From: Lentisphaeria bacterium
GTDB lineage: Bacteria; Verrucomicrobiota; Lentisphaeria; Victivallales; UBA1829
Assembly (NCBI GenBank): GCA_017456805.1
Contig: JAFTIQ010000017.1
Coordinates: 1 to 40,437, forward strand
Direction of reading: 5' to 3'
Length of the DNA stretch: 40,437 nucleotides
The first letter of the stretch is position 1; each line of letters opens with the position of its first letter. The translations under genes were made by a program, and so were the position numbers. Under the pieces are notes generated by a model. The model saw only the letters and a list, made by a program, of their open reading frames with translations, was not told where the DNA came from and did no database searches. This document shows, piece after piece, positions 15,807-23,510 of the stretch.

Positions 15807-18275
15807 TTACCGGTAAGAGCTGCCCAGATGCGTCAAACGCAATCCGGAACGGAATTCTGCAATTGAAAGCGATCTTTCCGGTTCTGCATGAAGGATCATG
15901 CTCTCCCCGGGATAAAGCGTAACTGCATTCTCATTCCAGCGGCACAAACAGTTTTCCAGCTCGGCAAAACAGAAAAATGCAAACTCACCTGAGGTGATTT
16001 TGACATCGAACCCCGTTCCGGAGGGAATCACTTCAACCGAGGGCTCCGATTTGGGAAGCTCATATTTTTTGTAAGGCTGAAGGAAATATTCTTTCCGGAT
16101 GGTTTTTCCCTGTGCAGGAGTGAAGGAATAAGAGTAAAATCCGTTCAGATGTTCCTGTTCCACGGGGAGTTCCTGAAGAAGATGAGAGTTTTCTCCCGGA
16201 ATTTCCACAGAAGTTTCCAGCAGAAGTTTCCGGTTGCCTTCAAAATCATAAAATTCAATCTTGAACATCCCGGAAACAGGGGCAAGGGTATCATTCACCA
16301 AATGGAAACGGACCGTATTATTTTCACCGGGGTGCGCCGTCAACAGAACCGGGGCATAAAATCCGGCTGCCGCATAATGCAGGATCTTCCAATTCCCTTC
16401 ATAATCGACCGATGACCAGGAAGCAACCGGCCAGTTGTCGTTGAGCTGCCAGTAAAGAGTTCCCATACAATACGGGCGAAGGGTCCGCCAATACTCCACT
16501 GCCATTTGAATCGCAACGGCCTGCTGAACCTGACTCAGGTAGACGATATGTTCAAAAGAGTCCGGCATTCTGAAATACTGACAGAACGTTGCCAGGATCC
16601 GGGCGTTCCCAATGCCGTTTTTCTGATGGTTTTCCATTTCCGGAGAGAAAATATTATACTGATTTTCTGAAATATTCTTCCGGATCGCCTGCAATGACGG
16701 GAAAGACTGGAATCCGAATTCCGAGCAGAACCGGGGCTGCAGACCGTAATATGCCGAAAACGGCTTTCCGCCATGCCACACATCCCAGTAGTGAATGTCA
16801 CCCATCGCTGCATTCTTGACCGGTTCCAACAGAAGATACGGATTTTTATAAGGAGAGGAATTCCAGATCGGAACGTTCAAACTGTATTGCTTCAACTGTT
16901 TCATAACTGCCCGGTTTACCCGGTCATACAGCAAAGCGCTCGCAAACCGGTCCGGCTCGTTGGCATACTCCCCGTAACACCAGTAAATTTCATTATCACC
17001 GCACCAGAGAACCATACATGGATGGGAATTCAGACGTTTCACCTGGTATTCCAATTCAAGAGCCATACTTTCCAGAAATTCTTCATTTTCGGGATATTGC
17101 GCACAGGCAAACAGACAATCCTGCCACACCATGATCCCAACCTCATCGCAAATTCTGTAAAATGCCTCGGATTCATACCAGCCGCCGCCCCATGCCCGAA
17201 GCATATTCATATTCGCAAGCAGGGCATCATTGATGGATTCCCGGATCTTTTCTTCCGTGATCCGTTTCGGAATCGCATCCGCAGGGATCCAGTTTGCACC
17301 TTTGCAGAACACCCGCACACCATTGATCCGGAAGCAAAACTCCGCAGAATGTTCTCCATCCGGAGTCTGAAGCAATTCCACCTGACGCAAACCGATCTTC
17401 TGTTCCCGCTTTTCACAATCGGTTTCAACGGAAAGATCATAAAGAGGCTGCTCTCCGTAACCCACCGGATACCAGAGTTCAGGATCCCGGATCAGAAAGG
17501 AAAATGTCTCTTTCGTCCTTCCGGAAGAGACTTCAACACTCTTTCTAATCTCCTCATCCGCAAGTTTTACTGCAACGGGAACGGTGCCGCTTTTCCAGGC
17601 TTCCAATTCCACATGGATCTTTACCTGAACGCCCTCTTCCGAAAAAAGCTGTTCCACATCCACATGTTCGATTCTGGCAGATGAGACTTCCCGGAGATAC
17701 ATTTCCCCATAGATCCCGCTGACAGGCAGGCAAATCCCCCAATCCCATCCGCCGGAACTTTGAACTTTCCGGAGAAACTGCAGATTTTCCACAGCATTAT
17801 TCGCATTGCCGGCCAGGGGGTAAGGATATTTTTCTTTCCGTTCCTGCGCAGCTGTCAAAGGAGATTGGATCCGGATCTCCAGTCTGTTTTCCCCCGGAAT
17901 CAGATATTCCCGAACCCATTTCCGGAACCGGAGAAACATATTTTCCGTGCTCCCGATATGATGTCCGTTCAAATAAATTTCCGCCACGGTATCAACAGAA
18001 TCAAGATTCAGAAAATATTCTGATTCCGGATTGATTTCTTCCACCTGAAAAATCCCGGTAAAAGTCCAATCTTTCCGGGCGATCCATTGAACTTTTTCTT
18101 CATTTTTCCCGAAATAAGGATCCGGGATGAGATTGTTTTCCAGTAGAACAGAAGCATTGTCACAAGGCAGAGAACAGGGGATTTCCAACGCTGAACCCTG
18201 TTCATCTGTCCCAATCAGAAACCAGCGGCAATTGCCGGAAAGATCAATATATTTCATATAACGTGTTCCTTTCAT
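15807..18275 (-). CDS. GH2 beta-mannosidase
   Basis: This 822-residue family GH2 enzyme should release beta-linked mannose from the non-reducing end of oligosaccharides. The order is a jelly-roll sugar-binding domain (about 10-200), an immunoglobulin-like domain, the TIM barrel (about 310-650) and further beta domains. R-A-W-G-G-G-W-Y-E (360-368) and W-Q-D-C-L-F-A-C-A (384-392) are characteristic of beta-mannosidases. The acid/base is Glu429 in W-C-G-D-N-E and the nucleophile is Glu519 in C-S-E-F-G. There is no signal peptide, so it acts in the cytoplasm on imported oligosaccharides. The ATG at 18275 overlaps the deacetylase stop as ATGA; an ATG at 18257 with an AAAGGA site is an alternative start. 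It is the last gene of the AraC operon. Confidence 0.92.
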   Translation of the reverse strand: MKGTRYMKYIDLSGNCRWFLIGTDEQGSALEIPCSLPCDNASVLLENNLIPDPYFGKNEEKVQWIARKDWTFTGIFQVEEINPESEYFLNLDSVDTVAEIYLNGHHIGSTENMFLRFRKWVREYLIPGENRLEIRIQSPLTAAQERKEKYPYPLAGNANNAVENLQFLRKVQSSGGWDWGICLPVSGIYGEMYLREVSSARIEHVDVEQLFSEEGVQVKIHVELEAWKSGTVPVAVKLADEEIRKSVEVSSGRTKETFSFLIRDPELWYPVGYGEQPLYDLSVETDCEKREQKIGLRQVELLQTPDGEHSAEFCFRINGVRVFCKGANWIPADAIPKRITEEKIRESINDALLANMNMLRAWGGGWYESEAFYRICDEVGIMVWQDCLFACAQYPENEEFLESMALELEYQVKRLNSHPCMVLWCGDNEIYWCYGEYANEPDRFASALLYDRVNRAVMKQLKQYSLNVPIWNSSPYKNPYLLLEPVKNAAMGDIHYWDVWHGGKPFSAYYGLQPRFCSEFGFQSFPSLQAIRKNISENQYNIFSPEMENHQKNGIGNARILATFCQYFRMPDSFEHIVYLSQVQQAVAIQMAVEYWRTLRPYCMGTLYWQLNDNWPVASWSSVDYEGNWKILHYAAAGFYAPVLLTAHPGENNTVRFHLVNDTLAPVSGMFKIEFYDFEGNRKLLLETSVEIPGENSHLLQELPVEQEHLNGFYSYSFTPAQGKTIRKEYFLQPYKKYELPKSEPSVEVIPSGTGFDVKITSGEFAFFCFAELENCLCRWNENAVTLYPGESMILHAEPERSLSIAEFRSGLRLTHLGSSYR

Positions 18276-18928
18276 TTCAATCCTGCGCCATAATCAGCCA
18301 TACTCAGAACTTGATAGTCATTTTCATAAAGATATTTCATGTGTTCTGCAAAGATTTCCGGATCGGTGGTACAATGTTCATGAGCGACATCCGGCACGCC
18401 GTGATAGAGCAGAACCAGAGCGGCATCCTCCCGGGAACCGAGCAGTTCCAGCCCTTCCTGAAAATTATTCAACTGTTTGTTGCACACCGAGTAACAGGGG
18501 ATCCGCAAGGGATCCGTCTCTTTTGTCCATAACGCATGTTCTGTTGTGCGGGCATAACGGATGCCGAGGTCCGGAAGAAGTTTTGCGGCATTTCCCGCAT
18601 AGGGGCCACCGGGATATGCGATTGATACCGGAGAAGGAGCTCCGGTCTCTTTGATCAACTCATTCATCAAAGAGATCTCGCTGCGGCACTCTTCCTCCCC
18701 CAAAGCCCGCAAGTCAGGATGATTCATGGTGTGATTTCCGAGTTCAAACCCCTGTTTGTAAAATTCTCCGATTTCCTGTTTCCGCAAATGCGCGCGAGGT
18801 GTTTCAAACCAGCATTCCGGCTGGGAAATAAAAAAGGTTGCGCCGAATCCATATTTTTTCAAAATCGGGACTGCGATTTCCAAATGACTTCTGCAGGCAT
18901 CATCGAATGTGAGTACAACTGTTTTCAT
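18272..18928 (-). CDS. Polysaccharide deacetylase (NodB/CE4 family)
   Basis: This 218-residue protein is a single NodB-homology domain, a metal-dependent deacetylase fold. Motif 1 is T-F-D-D (residues 7-10). Motif 2 is H-T-M-N-H (66-70), which supplies the two metal-binding histidines. Motif 3 is Y-P-G-G-P-Y near 109-114, with L-L-Y-H-G close to the C-terminus. It has no signal peptide or membrane anchor, unusual for enzymes that act on cell wall or chitin, so it probably works on a soluble acetylated sugar in the cytoplasm. It is chained to the AraC gene before it and the beta-mannosidase after it by ATGA overlaps. That suggests O- or N-acetylated manno-oligosaccharides as substrate (inference). 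Confidence 0.9.
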   Translation of the reverse strand: MKTVVLTFDDACRSHLEIAVPILKKYGFGATFFISQPECWFETPRAHLRKQEIGEFYKQGFELGNHTMNHPDLRALGEEECRSEISLMNELIKETGAPSPVSIAYPGGPYAGNAAKLLPDLGIRYARTTEHALWTKETDPLRIPCYSVCNKQLNNFQEGLELLGSREDAALVLLYHGVPDVAHEHCTTDPEIFAEHMKYLYENDYQVLSMADYGAGLK

Positions 18929-19857
18929 GATTTATTTTCCTGTGTTTCTTCGAACGGCGGATCCCAGCTGAATCTGGGTCTGACCGGTATGGATTGTTTG
19001 TATTTGATCCGGAATTTTCCGGGAGTCACGCCATATTTCCGCTTGAACGCTTTGATCAGATAATTTGCATCATAAAAGCCGCATTGTCTGGCGATCTCAT
19101 CCAGAGATAATTCGCTCGTATAAAGCTGATCGGTAGCTTTTTGCAAACGTAAAGAGAGAATATATTCAGAGGGAGCAAGCCCGGTAAGAGAATGAAATTT
19201 TTTCGTAAATCCGCTGATGCACATTCCTGCATTGGATGCAAGATCTTTCACGGAATGGGGTTCTTCCGGATTATTCTCAATATTCTTGATCGTATCCAGC
19301 AATTTTTTACTGACAGGCGTATTATTTTGTATACTCTGAGCGGTGATCGGCTCTTTCCGCAAAAGGATCAAAAGAATTTGCAGAAGAATATTTTTGGATT
19401 CAAGCCGATACCCCGGACGGCGATACACCATAACACGGGTGAGCGATTCCAGCAATTTTTCAACTTCTTTCCGCTCCATTGCATTCAGGCGGATATGAGG
19501 ACGTTTCCCCGGGACCCGTTCCCCGAAAAATGTATGATAAGAACTGAGTTCCCGCAGCTCTTTCATTTCATTCGAGATGATGCGTTTGGAAAAAATAAGA
19601 TTGGAAAAACAGGCGCCCTCCCCGTTTTCGTAGGAATGCTGTTCCCGGGGCAGGATCGAAAAACAATCCCCCTGCATCAGACAGTAGGTGCTTTTTTCCG
19701 TTCCGGAGTAAAGAGTGTGAATAGCGGAACCTTTCTGAAAAATTACGATTTCCGTAAAATCATGCGAATGTAAAGGAACCGGAGATTCCAGAACTGTGGG
19801 AACGATTTGAAGAGAAAAATCTTCTGAACCATAAAAGATGAATTTTTCTTTTTTCAT
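18925..19857 (-). CDS. AraC family transcriptional regulator
   Basis: This 310-residue regulator has an N-terminal cupin-like sensor, with H-S-H-D-F-T-E at residues 30-36. The C-terminal AraC domain has two helix-turn-helix units (about 195-290) and the typical end A-F-K-R-K-Y-G-V-T-P-G-K-F-R. The reading frame continues upstream to 19995, but a promoter (19906-19934) lies inside that extension. I therefore place the start at 19857, which has AAAGGA upstream. It is the first gene of the operon with the deacetylase and beta-mannosidase. It is divergent from the first pseudopilin module, so it could control both directions. It probably senses a sugar released from the target glycan. Confidence 0.92.
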   Translation of the reverse strand: MKKEKFIFYGSEDFSLQIVPTVLESPVPLHSHDFTEIVIFQKGSAIHTLYSGTEKSTYCLMQGDCFSILPREQHSYENGEGACFSNLIFSKRIISNEMKELRELSSYHTFFGERVPGKRPHIRLNAMERKEVEKLLESLTRVMVYRRPGYRLESKNILLQILLILLRKEPITAQSIQNNTPVSKKLLDTIKNIENNPEEPHSVKDLASNAGMCISGFTKKFHSLTGLAPSEYILSLRLQKATDQLYTSELSLDEIARQCGFYDANYLIKAFKRKYGVTPGKFRIKYKQSIPVRPRFSWDPPFEETQENKS

Positions 19858-19905
19858 TCTGGAAAAGTTCCTTTTCTTATTTATATTATTGCCCTTTTCG
19901 TATGT

Positions 19906-19934
19906 AATATATCTTCCTTCCCGTATGAATTCAA
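19906..19934 (-). promoter_or_regulatory. Predicted promoter of the AraC-deacetylase-mannosidase operon
   Basis: On the minus strand, TTGAAT (19934-19929) and TATATT (19911-19906) are 17 nt apart, followed by a leader of about 40 nt to the ATG at 19857. Confidence 0.6.
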
Positions 19935-20062
19935 CTATTGAAAATAAAAAAGTTAAGAAAAAGAACATTTTGCATGATATTACTACTTTTTTCAAAAATG
20001 CAGTTATGCAAAAAAGAGAAAGAAAGATTATATTATTTCCAGAAATATGTCGTCAGAGTTCT

Positions 20063-20089
20063 TTGATACGGCAGCGATTTCAATAAAAT
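20063..20089 (+). promoter_or_regulatory. Candidate promoter of the first pseudopilin module
   Basis: TTGATA (20063-20068) and TAAAAT (20084-20089) are 15 nt apart, shorter than ideal. The surrounding region 19860-20060 is very AT-rich and no better candidate stands out. It may need an activator, perhaps the divergent AraC protein. Confidence 0.3.
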
Positions 20090-20130
20090 AATGTGTCATG
20101 CTCGAAACCATAAACCAGATGGAGGACAAA

Positions 20131-20913
20131 ATGAAAAAAAGCAAAGCACAAAGAACACAATTCACCCTGATCGAACTGCTGGTTGTCATCGCGATCATCG
20201 CGATCCTGGCGGGAATGCTGCTCCCTGCACTGAATCAGGCACGGGAAAAAGGAAGAGCGGCAAACTGTACCAGCAACCTGCACAACACCTATCTGACTGC
20301 ACGGCAGTACCTGAATGACAATGAAGAATTCTGGCCCAACTGTAATTGTCAGGCACCCCGCAATGAAGGGAACTGCTGGTGGCCGTACCGCTTGAGCATT
20401 TCCGGTTATCTCACCTACAAGGCAAACAGCGCCAATGAACTGCGCTATGTCAACATGGCGGCAAATCATTGTTCTTCCGTTCCTTACGATGAAACACAGC
20501 TGAATACATATCAAACCTATGCCTCATCCTACAACACTTATAACGCCTCCACCCAGCCGTGGCACGGTTATATTCTGAAAGAAACCTTTGCGAAAACAAA
20601 TGGCGGCGAAAAGATTTCCCCCTCCAACAGAATGCTTCTGATGGATGCCTTCCAGCGTCCCGGAAATGCAACAGCAAGCACTTGCTTCCTGATCCAGAAC
20701 AACGGAAAAGCCTACTCTGACTATGGACATCCGATGCCCATGCACAGCGGACGGGTAAATCTGGTCACTCAGGCTGGGAATACCGTTTCCACTCAGGCTC
20801 CGCTGCTGAAAAACTATTATATGCCGATGTTTTCCAGCAACGGAACACAGCATTTGACACCGCTGCGTTATTATTCCCTCAAGGATTCCATGAACTGGAT
20901 CGATGCAATGTAA
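20131..20913 (+). CDS. Prepilin-type N-terminal methylation protein (pseudopilin-like)
   Basis: This 260-residue protein has the type IV pilin/type II secretion pseudopilin N-terminus: F11-T-L-I-E15 followed by about 18 hydrophobic residues and L-L-P-A-L-N. Glu at +5 is present, but the residue before the cut site is Gln, not the usual Gly. The rest resembles the DUF1559/H-X9-DG group of Planctomycetes and Lentisphaerae. The C-terminal element is degenerate: His205, nine residues, then Ala-Gly in place of Asp-Gly. The ATG at 20131 follows GGAGGAC; an in-frame ATG at 20098 lacks a ribosome site. It stands 56 bp before a large exported protein, the same order as in the second module at 31431. 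Confidence 0.87.
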   Translation: MKKSKAQRTQFTLIELLVVIAIIAILAGMLLPALNQAREKGRAANCTSNLHNTYLTARQYLNDNEEFWPNCNCQAPRNEGNCWWPYRLSISGYLTYKANSANELRYVNMAANHCSSVPYDETQLNTYQTYASSYNTYNASTQPWHGYILKETFAKTNGGEKISPSNRMLLMDAFQRPGNATASTCFLIQNNGKAYSDYGHPMPMHSGRVNLVTQAGNTVSTQAPLLKNYYMPMFSSNGTQHLTPLRYYSLKDSMNWIDAM

Positions 20914-20969
20914 GCTGAACCGACTCAACTTATTTTGAGAATAAAATATTATATCTATCAGGAGGATCT

Positions 20970-23492
20970 ATGATCTTAAAGAGATTCACGCGCTCTTTTT
21001 GCGCCTTGATTCTGACATTCTCAGCGGCAAACCTCTGGGCAGAATCTGAAAAAATCGCTCATTTTTACCCGGCAGAAACAAACGGACATAAGGTTCCGAT
21101 CATGACTGCTCATGAGGTTTCCTTCGACTTGCCTCAGGGGGTTCCTGCCGGAAAAAAAGTAAAACTGGAGTTCCTTGCCAGAATTGACTATCCCATTCTC
21201 GGAGGTTCCCCCGGATACGGGCTGGTTGTCATTGCAAATGAAAAACCGCTTCCCTCACGGCTTCTCATGAATATTCCGGACCGGATGCGTCTGTTCTACG
21301 GCAGTACCGCACCCGGAGATGATATTTATCTGCCCTACCGGTTCCAGCAGCATCATGGCGAAGGAAAATATTTTGAACAGCTCTGTAAAACAGGCGCATT
21401 TTCCCTGAATGTGGTCTACGCTCCGGATTTCAAAAATATTGATGAACCGGTTCACAAATACAGAACTCCGGGATTCAGCCGGAAACACTTTATTTTCGAT
21501 GTCACAGAGTTCTGCCGTCCCGGAAAAAATACCCTTGCGTTTGTCAATCATCTTCCGAAATGGATCATCGGCAGACTCGGCAACCGCTCCCAGCTGCCCA
21601 TCGTGATTCAGGATGTAAAAGTCACTGTTACAGATGAAAAAATGGTCCGGCCGCTCCCCTTCTGGATGGCTGAACTGGAAGAAGCTGGAAAACGCATGGA
21701 TTGGTATTCTCCCCGGAAAGAGTGGAAAACCAACTACACCTGGTCCGTTACGAATGATGGGACCCTGTTTGTGAAATCAGCAGGAAATACTTATAAAATC
21801 ACCTCTTCTTTCACCTATCCCGGCGGAAAAAACGGGTTCCCCAGCCCCAGAGCCTGCGATCCGAAATGGAAAGTCGTCAGAACAAAAATCGCCGGAGATG
21901 CTATCAAATTGACAGCCGCAGGATCAAGATATTCCATCCGGAGAGATTTCATCCCGCGTCCAACCTGTCTGGAAATCCGCGATACCATTACAAACCTGAC
22001 AAACGAGATCCAGCCGATCATCGTAAGACATCACACCCCCATGCAGGCAGATGCAGATGAAGCTTATCTTGGCGGTTTGAAAGGCGATGCCAATGAATTC
22101 TACTCAAGTCCCGCATGGATGAAAGAAAACCCCACAGGATATTCCGGTGCCGCAAACAAAACGGGTCTCGGGTTCGCAGCGTATGATGATGTCTTCCGGA
22201 TCCACGCAGAGTATCTTGTATCCAACAGGTCTCTGGAGCTTTCCGATAAACAGCTCGCATTGGCTCCCGGAAAAACAATCGTGATGATCTGGCAGATCTA
22301 CCCTGTCGAAAACGGAGGCTATGTAACTTTCATCAACAATATCCGTCAGAACTGGGGATTGAACACCACCGAAGCGGATTTCTACGGCGATAACAAGGGC
22401 TTCAATAAACCGTTGCCTGCCAACTGGAAAAAAGTGGAATGGCCCACCGAAGCCGACAGAGAATTCCACTGGTGTATCGTCGATAACTATATGGCAAAAA
22501 AAGGCCCTTCCTGGGGATTGAAACAGTGGAGCGACAAAGAACTTCACCAGCACCAGCTGGCAACGATGAAAAGCATCCGGGCAGGCTTCCCGAAAGTTGA
22601 GATCATCGGCGGCGTTGCAGCGATGTATTTCAGCAATGCCGGGGCGGAAGATCTTCAGCGGTTCGGCGACAGCGTAATGGTCAGAAAAAACGGAACTTAT
22701 CCCACCGAGGACGGCGCAAGATTCTTTATTCCAACCTTGAGCAATGATTTCGGAAGAATGGTGGAAGCCAACGTTCACCGTTATCTTGATATGGGTTTCG
22801 ATGGGGTTTATTTTGACTATATGGAAGGCAGCCGCGGCGAGCACCGGTTCACTTACAATCAGTACGATGGAGTCAGCGGAGATATTGATATCCGCACCGG
22901 AAAACTTGCCGCAAAGAAAGGTTCTTACCAGCTGCTGAGTCAGGAATTTCTCCAGCACCTCTGCCGTCAGATCGTGGCAAGAGGAAAGAAAGTTTACGGC
23001 AATGTGGGCAACTCCACCACCTCCAATATGCACGCGCTGATTTCTCTTTCCCCCATGCGTTATACCGAAGCGATCGACATGGATCTTCTGAAGCGTGGAC
23101 AGCTCTATCCCTGTCCGAATGCCATGTGCAGATCTCCCGAAAATATGCATTTGCAAGTGCTTCTTGCTTTGCGGGAAGGCATGGTGGCAACCCCCTTCGG
23201 ATTGAAATATGATCATCAGGGCGATAATCCCTGGAAAGCCATGTGGCCCATCGCTTACCGGGAAATGCGGGAAGGTGCAGTCATTGGAAAAGATAAAATC
23301 GTAACAGCAATCAGCGGTTATTTTGGTTTCGGTGACAAATCTGAATTCACTTACAGATTCTTTGACAAAAAAGGAATCCCCGGACAGCGGAATTTCAGCG
23401 TCGTTGAAAAAGATGGAGCAACATTCCTTGAAGTCAAAATCGAAGTCGGAGAAGTCGTTGTTATTGAACGGAAAAAATCTCAGACGAAATAA
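20970..23492 (+). CDS. Large exported protein, probable TIM-barrel glycoside hydrolase
   Basis: This is an 840-residue exported protein. The signal peptide ends near L-W-A (residue 24). The N-terminal half (about 30-470) looks beta-rich and includes I-E-x-R-D-T-I-T-N-L-T, a pattern common in the beta-sandwich domains of large glycosidases. The C-terminal half (about 480-800) looks like a (beta/alpha)8 barrel. G-F-D-G-V-Y-F-D-Y-M-E ends a strand with Asp616 and Glu619 in positions typical for catalytic acids, and N-V-G-N-S-T-T-S follows later. I cannot assign a GH family number. A strong AGGAGGA site precedes the ATG. It follows the pseudopilin-like gene and precedes the ADP-ribosylglycohydrolase-family gene by 18 bp. 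Confidence 0.7.
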   Translation: MILKRFTRSFCALILTFSAANLWAESEKIAHFYPAETNGHKVPIMTAHEVSFDLPQGVPAGKKVKLEFLARIDYPILGGSPGYGLVVIANEKPLPSRLLMNIPDRMRLFYGSTAPGDDIYLPYRFQQHHGEGKYFEQLCKTGAFSLNVVYAPDFKNIDEPVHKYRTPGFSRKHFIFDVTEFCRPGKNTLAFVNHLPKWIIGRLGNRSQLPIVIQDVKVTVTDEKMVRPLPFWMAELEEAGKRMDWYSPRKEWKTNYTWSVTNDGTLFVKSAGNTYKITSSFTYPGGKNGFPSPRACDPKWKVVRTKIAGDAIKLTAAGSRYSIRRDFIPRPTCLEIRDTITNLTNEIQPIIVRHHTPMQADADEAYLGGLKGDANEFYSSPAWMKENPTGYSGAANKTGLGFAAYDDVFRIHAEYLVSNRSLELSDKQLALAPGKTIVMIWQIYPVENGGYVTFINNIRQNWGLNTTEADFYGDNKGFNKPLPANWKKVEWPTEADREFHWCIVDNYMAKKGPSWGLKQWSDKELHQHQLATMKSIRAGFPKVEIIGGVAAMYFSNAGAEDLQRFGDSVMVRKNGTYPTEDGARFFIPTLSNDFGRMVEANVHRYLDMGFDGVYFDYMEGSRGEHRFTYNQYDGVSGDIDIRTGKLAAKKGSYQLLSQEFLQHLCRQIVARGKKVYGNVGNSTTSNMHALISLSPMRYTEAIDMDLLKRGQLYPCPNAMCRSPENMHLQVLLALREGMVATPFGLKYDHQGDNPWKAMWPIAYREMREGAVIGKDKIVTAISGYFGFGDKSEFTYRFFDKKGIPGQRNFSVVEKDGATFLEVKIEVGEVVVIERKKSQTK

Positions 23493-23510
23493 AAGGAAAA
23501 TCTACGGAAA

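Noticed and set aside
19858..19995. Longer AraC protein starting at 19995
   Set aside because: The promoter at 19906-19934 lies within this extension, and the added sequence is low-complexity AT-rich coding without AraC similarity.
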